Source: Taxillus chinensis (lineage: Eukaryota > Streptophyta > Magnoliopsida > Santalales > Loranthaceae). Taken from it: a DNA stretch of 64,000 nucleotides. The notes beneath the pieces are model-generated. The model was not told the origin of the DNA, searched no databases, and saw only the letters and a list, made by a program, of their open reading frames with translations. A program made the position numbers and the translations under genes. Location of the stretch: contig CM042089.1 in NCBI GenBank assembly GCA_023512835.1, forward strand, positions 26,478,440 through 26,542,439, read 5' to 3'. This document shows positions 1-10,699 of the stretch, piece after piece. The first letter of the stretch is position 1. Each line of letters starts with the position of its first letter.

Positions 1-1142
1 TTTTAAAATCTTGAGTATTACCTTTCGTAGAACTTCGACGCTTGGTAAGTACTAAAAACAAAAAAGGGTTTGAGTAGAGTATTTGGAGTGATAAGAGGAA
101 TTAAGGGAGTTTTTGTAGAGGAAAATTTCGTAGTATGGCTTGAGGGACTTATGCAATGAGAGGAGAGGACAAACACTCCTTATATAGGGCAAGGGTGGTG
201 GTAGGTGAAACTTTTGTCCTTAATACCTTATTTTCTTCCCTAATTTTCTCCTTTTCAAATCATTTGATTCTTATCTTATTATTATCTACCACGTGGCTAC
301 CTTGTTTCCCCCATTTTGAATTTTTTGGATTTGTTTGACTTTGAAGGTTCTTTTGGTCACAAAAGTCACATGGGTGCATAGCCTACTATTTTGACTATAA
401 CTTTCTAGATTCTTCATTATATTAAATAAGGCCAATTGGGATGGACTCCTAACTTAATTATCTACATTTCGAGACCAATTTCAAATCTATTGGACTTGTA
501 TATCAAAAGTTATTGGGTTTTGAAGTGAGACTAGAAATTCTGGGCGTGCTACTAGACCTTTGTGCACTGTTTAAATTGTTTCTCCTAATGGGCTGATCCA
601 ATGAGTCTCAAATTTTAACTAAAGATATATAACTAAATTTGGAGCATTTTGTAAAAATATCAAGTTGTTTAGAGTTATATAAACAAAGTTATAAATTTTT
701 AAAGATGACTTCCAGAACTGCGCTAGTCTATCATTTCTAAGCATAACTATTGGCTATGGAGTATTAATAAATCTTTTTGTATTTTACGACTCTTAATAAA
801 TTTTGATGTGATAAATTTAAATTTGTATCTTATTTGATTTAGATTTAACATGTCAACTAAGAAATTATTTATTTAATATAATTAAACAAACGATTGAAAT
901 AATTATATAGTTAGGTAAAATAACATAACACCTCATTAGAAAACATAATAACACACTTATTTTCTTAAATTGTAATTTATTTATGAAAAGCAAATCTTAT
1001 GCAATATTTAATTAACATTAATATAATTATCATACACGCTGTCAAATAATATTTTCTAAATATATGATCAAAATAGTTTAATTATAAACATAAAATAACA
1101 TAATAAATATTTATTATTTTATTAAAAATCTCGGATCTTACA
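1..1142 (-). mobile_element. LTR fragment of a gypsy-type element (cut by window edge)
   Basis: The stretch ends on the + strand in ...CGGATCTTACA, so on the - strand it opens with TGTAAGATCCGAG, a common start of plant gypsy LTRs. About 955 bp downstream on the - strand is a TATATAAGG box, as expected for a U3-R boundary. The adjoining sequence from 1143 is family-A LTR DNA, so this element appears to have inserted there; TGCAC at 1143-1147 is the probable right copy of the target duplication. The left end lies outside the window. No coding sequence was recognised. The identification rests on end motif, TATA position and the sharp junction. Confidence 0.5.
178..186 (-). promoter_or_regulatory. 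TATA box of the left-edge LTR
   Basis: The - strand reads CCCTATATAAGGAG. The match to a plant TATA box and its position inside the presumed LTR support a U3 promoter firing leftward. No transcript evidence is available. Confidence 0.45.
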
Positions 1143-1841
1143 TGCACAATCATCAGGACTTAGCCTGCAAACAAACATCAGGACCCAGCCTGCCCACACA
1201 GGATAGCTTGTCCACGATCCTCAACAGGATCCCAGCTTAGGGCACTTAGCCCAAGCTCCACGAGCTCAATGGCTCAGCACGATCCTCAACAGGATTCCAA
1301 CTCAGGGCACTCAGCCCTACCACAGTGCTATATGCCCGGACACAGTGCCACACAGGCCTGCCATCGGCGCATATACCTGCCACGGCCACAGCGCAATATG
1401 TCCGGCTTCAGTGCCACACAGACCTGCCATCGGCGCATATGTCATCACGGTGAGAACCCAACAAGTCATAAAGCCTAAGCCCTAATTCCTCAAACCAATA
1501 TACCAACACCAATATGGCATTAAGGTTCACCATACTCCCTTTATAACTGAAGCCAATATTCACAAACAGTTCATCATTCCTTAACCAAGGAAGGAGATAC
1601 CCATAGGAGTTATTTTCTTGAAATAAAAAGTCCCGGCATTGGGTCTCCATATTATAACTATGATAATCTGATTTTTGGGGGATTTTTCTAAGATGTCTAA
1701 CCCCACTTTCCAAAAATCCACCTCTACGAAAAACTGGATTTTTCCGAGATTTTACACTAAATCCCAATTTTCACATTTTGAAAGAGTGAGAATTTATTTT
1801 TCTAGTATTTTTCTTTGAATCCAAATGGGGGGTATTTCGTT

Positions 1842-1904
1842 ATTTACATTGTAACTTAAGTATAATACTTAAGTGTGGAGAGGCATAATGGTTACAATGT
1901 AAAT
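1842..1904. repeat. Conserved LTR palindrome, copy 1
   Basis: Outer arms ATTTACATTGTAAC (1842-1855) and GTTACAATGTAAAT (1891-1904) are perfect inverted repeats. Inside them ACTTAAGTAT and ATACTTAAGT (1854-1874) form a second perfect palindrome. The same hairpin is found at 24763-24812, about 34910-34965 and 31874-31935 in the other family-A LTRs. Confidence 0.8.
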
Positions 1905-1949
1905 GGGTCCAGGCACCCTGGCAACATACACTGGCAACTGCACTATCTA

Positions 1950-2150
1950 ACTGCTCAAGGCACCCTGCTCAAGACACCTTGCTCGACGCTATGCTCGATG
2001 CTGCTCGACACTATAGGCTCGAGCATCTTGCTCAAGGCTCCTGCTCGACGCTGCTCGACACTCTAGGCTCGAGCATCATGCTCGAGGCTCCCTGCTCGAG
2101 GCTCCTGCTCGACACTGCTAGACACTCTGCTCGAGGCTAGCCTCGAGCAA
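1950..2150. repeat. TCGA-centred repeat block in LTR copy 1
   Basis: Irregular tandem repeats built on GCTCGAGGCT / GCTCGACGCTGCTCGACACT occupy this stretch. The block sits just beyond the LTR palindrome, at the same place as different TCGA-based blocks in the other family-A LTRs. Confidence 0.7.
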
Positions 2151-2417
2151 TTCCCCAGTCGCGAACTGTCGACTGTGTTCTTCCCCAATTCGTCCCAAAA
2201 CCCAATTTTACTCGTTAAATCTCCATTTTAAGCAACAATGGGTTTCTAACATCATCTAGCCACATTAGGCTACCAAACAACCTAAATCATCTAGGTTTCA
2301 TGCTTAATTTCCATTTTCCCCAATTTCTAGGGTTTATCACGAATTTGCATGATTTCATCAAATTCTTACATGTTAATCCAATAAAACAACAAGAAAAGGG
2401 TGAAAAATCAATGGAAC

Positions 2418-2426
2418 ACCTACCTG
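2418..2426 (-). promoter_or_regulatory. CAGGTAGGT splice-donor-like motif in LTR leader
   Basis: The - strand reads CAGGTAGGT about 60 bases downstream of the GA tract. It matches a plant 5' splice-site consensus, and the same motif recurs in LTR leaders at 16916, 17755 and 31256. Function is not known. Confidence 0.4.
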
Positions 2427-2483
2427 GAATGATTCTTTATGCTTGAACGAGCTCAAAACGCCCCAAATCGAAGGCTCCAAGCT

Positions 2484-2487
<4 letters not shown>

Positions 2488-2528
<41 letters not shown>
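2488..2528. repeat. (CT)n microsatellite
   Basis: About 20 CT units, located just downstream of the LTR's TATTTATATTT box when read on the - strand. On that strand it forms the GA tract of the presumptive LTR leader. Confidence 0.95.
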
Positions 2529-2531
<3 letters not shown>

Positions 2532-2701
2532 GCAGAAACGCTGAAACGTAACGTGGAAGCTCTCCTTCCCCTATTTATATTTCCGTATTTTCTTTCATTA
2601 ATAAATCCCAAAAATATTAATTGACCTCCCGAGGTCACGAACTCCAAATTGAGCCCAAGTACAGTCAAAACGCTCAAAATGATGAGCACATCACTATCCA
2701 G

Positions 2702-4741
2702 CTGTTTGCTAAGTTTAGCAAATGCGAGTTTTGGATGCAGGAGGTTCACTTTCTTGGCCATGTGGTGTCATCTGAGGGAGTTAGAGTGGACTCAGCCAAG
2801 ATTGAGGCTATGGCATCGTGGGAAAGGCCAACTAATATTTTCGAGATTCGTAGTTTCCTTGGTTTGGCGGGGTACTATCGTCGTTTTGTAGAGGGATTCT
2901 CCCGTTTGGCGTCTCCTATGACGGCGTTGACCAGGAAGGGAGTGAAGTTTGAGTGGAATGACAAGTGTCAGCAGGCGTTTGAGGCTCTCAAAACCCGTTT
3001 GACTACTGCACCTGTGTTGAGGTTACCTAGGGAGGACGTCCCATATGAGGTATATTATGATGCATCCAGGGTTGGTTTGGGGTGTGTACTTATGCAGGAG
3101 CACAAGTGTAGTAGCTTACAGGTTGAGGCAGTTGAAACCTCATGAGCAGAATTACCCTACTCACGATCTCGAGTTGGCGGCTGTTATTTTTACCCTGAAG
3201 AGTTGGTAGCATTATCTCTTGGGAGAAAAGTTTGTGGTATTCTCAGATCACAAGAGTCTTTAGTACATCTTTACTCAGAAGGACTTGAATTTGAGGTAGA
3301 GGAGATAGGTAGAGTACTTGCAGACTTTCGACTTTATTCTTGCCTATACCCCCCGGGCAAGGGCAATGTAGTGGCTGATGCGTTGAGCAGGAAGGGGAAG
3401 GCTGAGGTGGCCGTGAGAGAGTGGAAGATGATGGAGTAGTTGGCGATGTTGTAGTTGCAGCCTATTGCTCGTGATGGTGGGACAGTCCTGAGTCCTATTG
3501 TTGTTGTGCCTGACCAGTACCAGCGAGTCCGGGAGGGACTATTGGGGGATATTGAGTGTGAGGTTCTTCGTGCCCGTATTGAGGCTAGTGAGCTATCTGA
3601 GGATTGGACGAAGGGACCTGAGCATGAGTTGTCTTTTCAGGGGCGGCTAGTAGTGGCTTCTTCTCTTAGAGATGAGGTAATGAGGGAGTTTCATCAGGCT
3701 AGAGTTGCTGTGCACCCTGGGGGTACGAAGATGTACCATGCACTTTGGGGACATTTTTGGTGGCCTAGGATGAAACGTGATGTAGCTGCTTTTGTTTCGC
3801 GGTGCCTCATGTGTTAGCAGGTGAAGGCTGAGCACCAGCGGCCAGTAGGTATGTTGCAACCATTACCGATCGCGGAGTGGAAGTGGGACCACATAGCGAT
3901 GGACTTTGTGACGGGTCTTCCACCCACCACTGGGAGGAAAGACATGATATGGGTGATTATGGATCGGCTAACGAAGTCGGCCCATTTTCTTGCCGTTCGA
4001 GAGCGGCACTCTATTGGGGCATTGAGCCAGTTATATGTGAACGAGGTTGTGAGACTACATGGAGTACCATCGTCGATTGTGTCTGACCGAGACTCGCGGT
4101 TCACTTCCCTTTTATGGGCAGGCTTGCAAGAAGCAATGGGGACAAAGCTTAACTTGAGTACAACCTTTCACCCGGAGACTGACGGGCAAACAAAGAGGAC
4201 GAACCAAACATTGGAGGACATGTTGCGGGCCTGTGTGCTCGATTTTGGGGGTTCGTGGGCAACTCACCTTCCTTTGGTGGAGTTTGCTTACAACAACAGT
4301 TATCAAGCATCCATTAGGATGGCTCCTTTTGAAGCGTTGTATGGCAGGCCGTGTCGATCACCTTTGTGTTGGACTGAGGTAGGAGAGGCAGCTCTCTTGG
4401 GACCACAATTGGTTCACGAGGCTACTGAGAAGGTCAAGTTGATTCGACAGCGCTTGTTATCAGCCCAGAGTCGCCAAAAGTCTTATGCAGATTAGCGGCG
4501 GTGACCTTTAGAGTTTTCTGTGGGAGATCATGTGTTTCTCCATGTCTCTCCCCGTCGTGGACATCGATGGTTTGGGCGTGGTTCCAAGCTATCTCCGCGG
4601 TTTATTGGTCCTTTTGAGGTTGTGGCTCGTGTGGGGCCAGTGGCCTACCGGTTAGCATTGCCACCGCGATTGAGTCGAGTGCACAATGTGTTCCATGTAT
4701 CCCAGTTGCGGAAGTATCATCCTGACCCCACTCATGTGATT
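2702..4741 (+). pseudogene. Ty3/gypsy chromovirus pol remnant: RT end, RNase H, integrase
   Basis: The strand encodes, in order, the C-terminal part of reverse transcriptase (a TKCDFW-like motif, [21 protein letters not shown]), RNase H ([13 protein letters not shown], a SDHKSL-like motif, GNVVADALSR), the integrase zinc finger (two His and two Cys, about 3690-3816), the DDE core (MDFVTG, SDRDSRF) and the GPY/F module ([20 protein letters not shown]). Frame changes near 3145 and stops at 3437, 3816 and 4493 break it. The DDE catalytic glutamate position is lysine (DGQTKRT). gag, protease and the first half of RT are missing. The frame stops at an insertion at 4742 and resumes at 8177 with the chromodomain, so this belongs to a Tekay/Del-like chromovirus (inference). 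Confidence 0.9.
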
Positions 4742-7700
4742 TGTCATCACCAGATTTTGTCCGGGGGGAACCCGCTTTTGGGGATGCGGTTTTCCCACCC
4801 TTCATCCGAATGGTGATGAAAAATACAAAGTCGCCACCAACCATTTTTGGGGTGCGGTTGGTCACCTAAAAGGAATTTCATCTAAGCCGCTAGGGATAGG
4901 CTCGGGAGTTGGTTATGCATGGGGAAGGGCTAACACCCCCACGACGCCCTTTCGGTACCTATCTTAAGATTTGGGGGTTTCTAACTTGTTTTAACTATTG
5001 TTTAAGTTAACTAGTCTAAAAGTAATATTAAATTTACTTATGGCCTAAAGGTTTACGCTTTTTATTTTTCTAAATCATTTGTTGAAGTTGAAATTAAATC
5101 TAATTTATCCTAAGTCTCTAAAAATATCCTAATGTTCTCTTGTTTTGTTTTGTTTTTTGGTTTGTTTGTTTTTTTTATTAAATCCAAGTTATCTAAAGAT
5201 CGAAGGCCCAAAGTTAATTCTAAATCCTATATTAACAATGAAACAAAATGTTTACAATGATAAAGAAAAAAACCCGACCAAAGCGTTTGAATTTTTTTAT
5301 TTTTTTATTTTTATTTTTTTAAAAAAGATTGTTTTTGTTAGAAAGATAGTTTCTGTAAGAAAAGGATTTTTTTCTGCAACACATTCTTTTTATTTGAAAA
5401 AAAACTTTTTTTTAATTTCTTTTTATTTGAGAAAAGGATTTTTTTTTGTTTTGTTTTTCTTGTTTTTTTTTCAAGAAAGGTCTCCCTCTTTTTTTTTTAA
5501 AATGGTGAATAAGTAAGTAAATAAATAAAATTAAACAAACACAAATGTGCTGTGTGTGATTGAGGCATCCACAAAATAAAACTCACTCTTTTGTTTTTCT
5601 CTTTTTTTTTCTTTTTTCTTTTTTTCCCTCTCTTTTAATACTTGGTTTACAAATTACAAATTACACATGGCCTTACGTAATTTACATCCACAGGCCATCT
5701 AACACACGTTCCTAAGGCCAAAAGGTAATAATAAAATAAAGTAAAAAAAAAAAAAAAAACAAAATCAAAAAAAAAACCAACATAAAAAAAAAATAAAAGA
5801 AAAAGAAACAAAACAACAGCCGCAACATACAAACATGATAAATCAGCGCCATGTAGCATCTCCGCCTCTATTTGGTATGCAATTCACATGGGTAAATAAT
5901 AACACAGCCTGAATGACGTTAGATCCCAACACGAGCTCGTTCAACCATATCCCAAAACAGGTGCAGCCATACACAATCCAAACACAAACAAACACAACGA
6001 AAAGCATCAAACAGAAACTGCAAATGAAATAACCCAGCAAGCCGTGCTAGCAAATCAAAGACACCAATAAACAACCAAGAAACAGTATGTTTGATTAAAC
6101 ACGTGCAGAAACCATCAGCCAACCAGTCCAAAGGGTATGAAAACAGCACTAAAATCACTTTGTAAGCACACCAGTGAACTCATATAGAAGGAGAGGATGA
6201 ATTAAACCCAAAACCAAAAGGAGTTCGTGTTTGAAAACCAAATAAAACCAAAAAACGTTCTCATGAATCCAACTAGAAAAGAACAAACCAAAGCGTTCAC
6301 GTGTTTTAGAAACCAGACCACAATGAATATACACAAATCTCATGTTCCGATAAAACCAGGTCACGCATTTTCATGTTTGTTTTTTTTTTGTTTGAAAACC
6401 AGGTCGTGCGTTCTAATACAGACAGAATAAAGCACGAACCAGGCCAAAACGTTCAGCCAAAACTCCTGTCCAAAAGCATAACAACACTGACATGAACAAA
6501 TCCAAAAGAAATTCAAAGTAGATAAGCATTAAAACCTCAAATCCAACAAGAGAAAGTGGAGCCGGCTGAACTTCGTCTCCAATCCCCAGTCGGACGCGTC
6601 CCTTCGAAATCCTCCGGTGGTTGAATGCTTTGGATTCTGTAGCAGCGAGTGACAAATCGTGTGGGTGGATGGTTCGGCGAAGGCACGATGTCATGGCGTC
6701 CCGGCCGTATGGGCTTGGTGCAGCGGCTATTGCGCTGTCTCGTTTGGTGGCCGTGGTGCCGTTAGGGCCAAGGCGTGCAGTGATTATGGGCCATCGGCAC
6801 CTGGTGGATGCTCAGTACTCTGCGTGATGGGAAAAGGAGGACCGTGCAAGATAGAAGGTAGCTTTCGTGGAGAGTGACAGACGGGCTAGTGATACATTGG
6901 GGAACGGACAAGGTGTATTCCACACTGGCCGGCAAGATGGTTTTCGGCCAGGGGGAGCGGGGGCTCTAGAAGAAGAAGGCGAAGAAGGGGAATTTGTTGT
7001 TTTTCAGATTTGGAATTTTGGGGGAGAGGAGCGCCCGTGCGCGATGATCTGTTTGGGGGCTCTTATATAGCATAGGAGTGTAGGGTTTTGGGAGTGATTT
7101 GGGTGGCGAAAATTGATTTGGTGATGGGTTAAGATCATCAGCGGGCTGGTTTGGTTTGAGAGAGAGGGGAGAACCATGGTTGAGGAATGGTTGGGTTTGA
7201 CGAGGAAAGAGAGGCGAGCTGGGTCGTCGGTCCGGTGTGGTGGTTTGGCTGGCAGAGCTATGGCAAGAGCGAAAGCTGATTCGGGAAATTGCAGAGGAAG
7301 AAGAGAAGAAGAAAGAGGAAGGCAGCGATGCCCAAAATGGGACTGCGTCGCTGCACCTGGGGTGGAAGAAAGATGCGTGAAGAAGACGGGACGAGAGAGT
7401 TGACCGAGTGCCTTTTGTTTTTGTTTTTTTGTTTTTGTTTTTGTTTTTTTAATTCTAATTTATTGTTTTTTTTTTTGGACCGATGAGAAGGGGACACATG
7501 GATTAGGTTAGGCAGGAAGAAAAAAAATGGCGGCTAGGGTTTCTGATTTTTCAATTGGGTATATATATATATATTTAACTGATGTTTTTTTTTTAGTTTT
7601 GGGATTGGTAAGCCGATTCGAATTTCGCAAAATCTCGAAAAAAAATTATTTTTTGACTCGGGCCGTCGTGATGAGCATCCCCGTGTCATTTTTATTTTAA

Positions 7701-8176
7701 AATGATTTTATTTTCGCGCCAAACCTGTACTGCAATTATTTATTATCGAAAAACGTAATTTTTTATTTTTATTGAAAAAGCCCCCGAGAGCAAATATATA
7801 ATATATATGTCAAAGTTCTCAGAATAATGAGTAGAATGAGAATATGAGGTTCGTGACCTGATCCGGAGTGTGATTTTGAACGTTGGCAGTCAGTTGATCA
7901 CCGTTTGCGGTCCAAATACAGTTTTGACCATAACTTTTTCATTTGACCTCGAATTTGAGCACGGTCGAAGGCGTTGATCCTAAAATTTAATTTTCTATTG
8001 CCCAGGACTAGCTCTTTGGCATTTGAAAATCCTTTTAAAGAAGTCTTTGAAATTGCATGTTCGAATCAACGGTCACGTCTCTTTATTTAACTGTACAAGC
8101 TGATTAACAAATAAAAAAGAAGTATAAAGTGGAAAATGAATGTGTATGTCCAACCCGGGCAAAATGGGGTCCAACA
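4742..8176 (-). mobile_element. 3.4-kb solo LTR inserted in chromovirus pol
   Basis: The integrase frame breaks off after codons for HPDPTHVI and continues after 8176 with IDWG, so this block is an insertion. It begins TGTCATCACC and ends GTCCAACA, the TG...CA form of an LTR, and is flanked by TGATT / TGATC, a 5-bp target duplication with one change. On the - strand it opens TGTTGGACCCCATTTTGCCC and carries a good TATATAAG box at 7062-7069, so transcription is likely leftward. The ends resemble long LTRs of Tat/Ogre-type gypsy elements, but that assignment is tentative. No coding domain was seen; short frames between 6600 and 7500 are not convincing. Poly-T/poly-A stretches fill 5280-5810. 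Confidence 0.65.
7062..7069 (-). promoter_or_regulatory. TATA box of the 3.4-kb solo LTR
   Basis: The - strand reads GCTATATAAGAGCCC inside a GC-richer stretch. It gives the LTR its probable direction. Confidence 0.5.
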
Positions 8177-8391
8177 TGATCGATTGGGGGACATTGGACA
8201 TTGAGGGTGACATGTCCGTTGTTGAGGCCCCTATCCGTATCCTAGATCGGCGGGAGAAACTTTTGCGTGGTCGTGCTATTCCTTTGGTTCGTGTGCTGTG
8301 GCAACACTGTGGTATTGAGGAGGAGACATGGGAACGTGAGTCCGTGATGCGTGAGCAGCACCCAGAGTTGTTCGAGGATGAACAATCTTAA
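8177..8391 (+). pseudogene. Integrase C-terminus with chromodomain (continuation of 2702-4741)
   Basis: Starting at IDWG, the frame encodes VVEAPIRILDRREKLL, then IPLVRVLW, then EEETWERES, then a stop at 8389-8391. This hydrophobic/aromatic spacing is that of chromodomains at the integrase C-terminus of plant chromoviruses, which are thought to guide insertion to heterochromatin. The domain is open and uninterrupted although the rest of the pol is damaged. It was separated from the integrase body by the solo LTR at 4742-8176. Confidence 0.85.
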
Positions 8392-8710
8392 GGGTGGGAG
8401 GCGGCTGTAGTGATGTGCTTTCTTGTAATTAGTTGTTTATGATTTGGTGTATTTGTATTGTCTTTTAGACATGTGTATTTATATTTGAGATGTGTTCTGA
8501 GTTGTGTATTTGTGACATACGGGTATGTGTTATATGCATTGTGATGTATGTGATTATGGATTGTGGTGGTGTTTTGTTGAGTTTGCAGACTTATGTCCTG
8601 TTTTGTGTTGTGTGCGGAGTATGACCCATTTGGGTGTTATGGCTTGCCGTTTTGCAAATGGGTAGCTTGTGTTTGTTTTTCCTTGCATGTTTCTTTTCGG
8701 GGACGAAAAG

Positions 8711-8727
8711 TCTTAAGGGGGAGAGGA
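8711..8727 (+). other. Polypurine tract of the chromovirus
   Basis: TTAAGGGGGAGAGGA directly precedes the TGTAATGACCC start of the 3' LTR, the normal position of the plus-strand primer. The 320 bases between the pol stop and this tract are a GT-rich untranslated spacer. Confidence 0.85.
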
Positions 8728-8897
8728 TGTAATGACCCATGTTTTGAGATGTGTGGAGTTAGTCATAGTTTTGCCCTTTAAGTGGTAATTTTCTAGTTTT
8801 TGGGGAACTTCTACTCATGGACTTCAGCCAAATCATTTTATTTACCAAATAGGAAACTTTTGACGAAAGAGGGCAGCCTAGGGAGGCAGAAATAGAG

Positions 8898-9039
8898 TGC
8901 ACGTCATATGGGGCATTATGACATGCAAGGATATTATTGTATGCCTGCCTTCTACATGATGCAAGGAAGCTTGGGGTAGAATTTCACAGAATTTGGAGCT
9001 GCACGTCATATGGGGATATGACGTGCATTATGACGTGCA
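8898..9039 (+). promoter_or_regulatory. Cluster of ACGT-core (TGACG-type) motifs in LTR U3
   Basis: TGCACGTCATATGGGG occurs at 8898-8913 and 9000-9015, and the inverse core TGACGTGCA at 9019-9027 and 9031-9039. TGACG/ACGT motifs are known binding sites for plant bZIP factors. They lie 190-330 bases before the TATA box. Confidence 0.5.
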
Positions 9040-9157
9040 GCCATATTTTTGCACTATCACCTTGGTTTTGTTATTATAGTAATCTTTTCCCAAAGGACCA
9101 TGTTTGAATTATGAATATTTTGTCGTATGTGGATGCGGGAAAGTCGTAACTTGTTTC

Positions 9158-9235
9158 ATCAAAACTATGTCGTTTTGATGCTGGGATTCACTTAATCAAA
9201 ACTATGTCGTTTTGATATTGAGGTGTCTATATAAG
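9158..9235 (+). promoter_or_regulatory. Duplicated palindrome plus TATA box in LTR promoter
   Basis: Two copies (9158-9179 and 9196-9217) of a 22-base element with arms ATCAAAAC and GTTTTGAT around TATGTC, spaced 38 bases start to start. TATATAAG follows at 9228-9235. The arrangement looks like a duplicated enhancer beside a core promoter. Confidence 0.55.
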
Positions 9236-9290
9236 GATAAGGAGTCCTCTTGTTTTAGGTTTAGGGTTTCTTTTCTGTCAGCCGCCGCAG

Positions 9291-9293
<3 letters not shown>

Positions 9294-9344
<51 letters not shown>

Positions 9345-9346
9345 GA
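9294..9346. repeat. (GA)n microsatellite in LTR leader
   Basis: About 25 GA units with one interruption, 60 bases downstream of the LTR TATA box. Confidence 0.95.
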
Positions 9347-9587
9347 GAGTTTCTGATCGCTGCCGTGGTGGTTCGTGTGGGTGGACGGTGTCTAGCGTGG
9401 AAGCAAAAGCAGGAGGACACTTACAAGGTAGGGGTTCTGTTCCTCCTTGAACCTATCCCAGGGTGCTGGATATATATATATATATATATGTAAATCCATA
9501 TAGGTGTGACCTCCTATATGGATGTTGGCCTTTAATGGCGTATTTTGCTTAGATATTTGTATACATGCCCATGAGGCTGGGGATTAC

Positions 9588-9760
9588 GCATGCTAGGTGT
9601 TTGTTTTTATGCCTGTGTGGCTGAGTTCGTGAACCTGTGAATGTGTGCATGCTAGGTGTTTGTTTTCATGTCTGTGTGACTAAGTTTGAGAGCATGTGAA
9701 TGTGTGCATGCTATGTGTTCGATGTTATGCCTGTGAGACTGTGCATGTTTAATGTTTGAT
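9588..9760 (+). repeat. 59-bp tandem repeat, three copies
   Basis: Copies start at GCATGCTAGGTG (9588), again at 9647, and at GCATGCTATGTG (9706). Each contains a CCTGTGTGGCT-like segment. It lies in the transcribed part of the LTR. Confidence 0.8.
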
Positions 9761-9804
9761 GTTTTGCATGTGTGGCTAAGTGTGCTGTGTGTTTGCTTGG
9801 AACC

Positions 9805-9904
9805 GGTGGCTGTGGGAGTCCGGGACTATTTCGAAACCCGGATGCTGTGGAAGCCCGGGACTGTTTTGGAACCCGGTGGCTGTGGAAGCCCGGGACTGTT
9901 TGTG
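9805..9904 (+). repeat. 35-bp tandem repeat, three copies
   Basis: Copies start at 9805, 9840 and 9875, each GGNNGCTGTGG followed by a CCGGGACT core. The second and third are nearly identical. Confidence 0.85.
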
Positions 9905-10464
9905 TTAGCCTGTGTGGCTGTGGATACGTTAGCTTATGTGGCTATGGCAAAGGTTGTTCTTGTTCTGTGATTTATGTGGGCACTTGCCTGGATTATAAAC
10001 TGCTTATATCTTATTGTCACTACACTGCACTTGTGCACGTCCTCATGTAGATGCTAGGAGCATGGGATGGGTTGGGGAGACATGATCCCTACTGAGCTGT
10101 GGTTGCTCACCCCTCCTACTGTGATATGTTTTCTTTCAGGGACCTACAAGCGTTAGGTGGAACCCCAAGGTGGAAGATTCTGTTTGCTGTATTTTTCTTC
10201 TTGTGATTTTGAGGAATTTATGTAACCCCAGTGGGAAAATATTGTAATAAGGAATTTAATTGTAATAAAGGCAAGTTATTTGTTTTGTATACATTTATTT
10301 TGGTTTGTGCTTAATAAAGATAATTGATTTCGTCTGTGAATATCTGTTGTGGATGTGTACGAGGTCTTGCATAGATATTTGATTGTAAATCAACCCCTTG
10401 CCCGCCGGATGGGTAACGGGAGTCACGAACCGGTTTCCTCAGGTTGGAAATCCGGGACGTGACA

Positions 10465-10690
10465 TGCATAGTTAGGGAAAACCTATATGGAGATATTAAG
10501 TTATTCAGATCAAGAGATGGGGACATATATTTAGTCATTTTAAGAAATAATTCTTCTGGTTTTATACGCTTCCTCACTAAAGCCTCAACTGAAGAAAGTT
10601 GGCTATGGCACAAGCGTTGCGCACATTTAAATTTTAAGACTCTGTCTAAATTAGCATCGCTTGATTTGGTCACTGGCTTGATAAGGCCTC
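10465..10690 (+). pseudogene. Ty1/copia GAG-pre-integrase fragment
   Basis: The frame after the LTR reads NSSGFIRFLTKASTEESW, then LWHKRCAHLNFKTLSKL and DLVTGLI. This is the GAG-pre-integrase motif between protease and integrase of Ty1/copia polyproteins (LWHxRxGH form, with one change). Only this piece remains; the rest of the copia element is gone. The chromovirus LTR abuts it on the left. Confidence 0.7.
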
Positions 10691-10699
10691 AAAAGGCTT

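Larger units (their letters stand above)
1143..2701 (-). mobile_element. Family-A gypsy LTR, fragment 1
   Basis: The segment is colinear with 24128 to about 25960 inside the complete family-A LTR. Shared landmarks in order are the CATCAGGACT block, the sequence containing CCAAATGGGGGGTATTTCG, the ATTTACATTGTAAC palindrome, a TCGA-rich repeat block, a CT tract, TATTTATATTTC and the region with CAAAACGCTC. It is diverged from the full-length copies and lacks both ends. On its right it passes abruptly, near 2700, into reverse transcriptase sequence of a different element in the opposite orientation. This is a relic, not an intact LTR. Confidence 0.75.
8728..10464 (+). mobile_element. 3' LTR of the 2702-8391 chromovirus
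   Basis: The LTR starts TGTAATGACCC directly after the polypurine tract and ends GGGACGTGACA, 1737 bp. It contains ACGT-core repeats and a duplicated palindrome upstream of a TATATAAG box (9228-9235), then a GA tract, then two sets of tandem repeats. It is a different family from the family-A LTRs. The matching 5' LTR and 5' half of the element are absent from the window, so the element is truncated. Confidence 0.85.

Noticed and set aside
5145..6430. Frames rich in Phe/Lys within the 3.4-kb solo LTR.
   Set aside because: They are translations of poly-T and poly-A tracts.
7176..7486. Frames in the GA-rich part of the solo LTR as a coding gene.
   Set aside because: Low-complexity Arg/Glu/Lys composition with no domain; the region is downstream of the opposite-strand TATA box.
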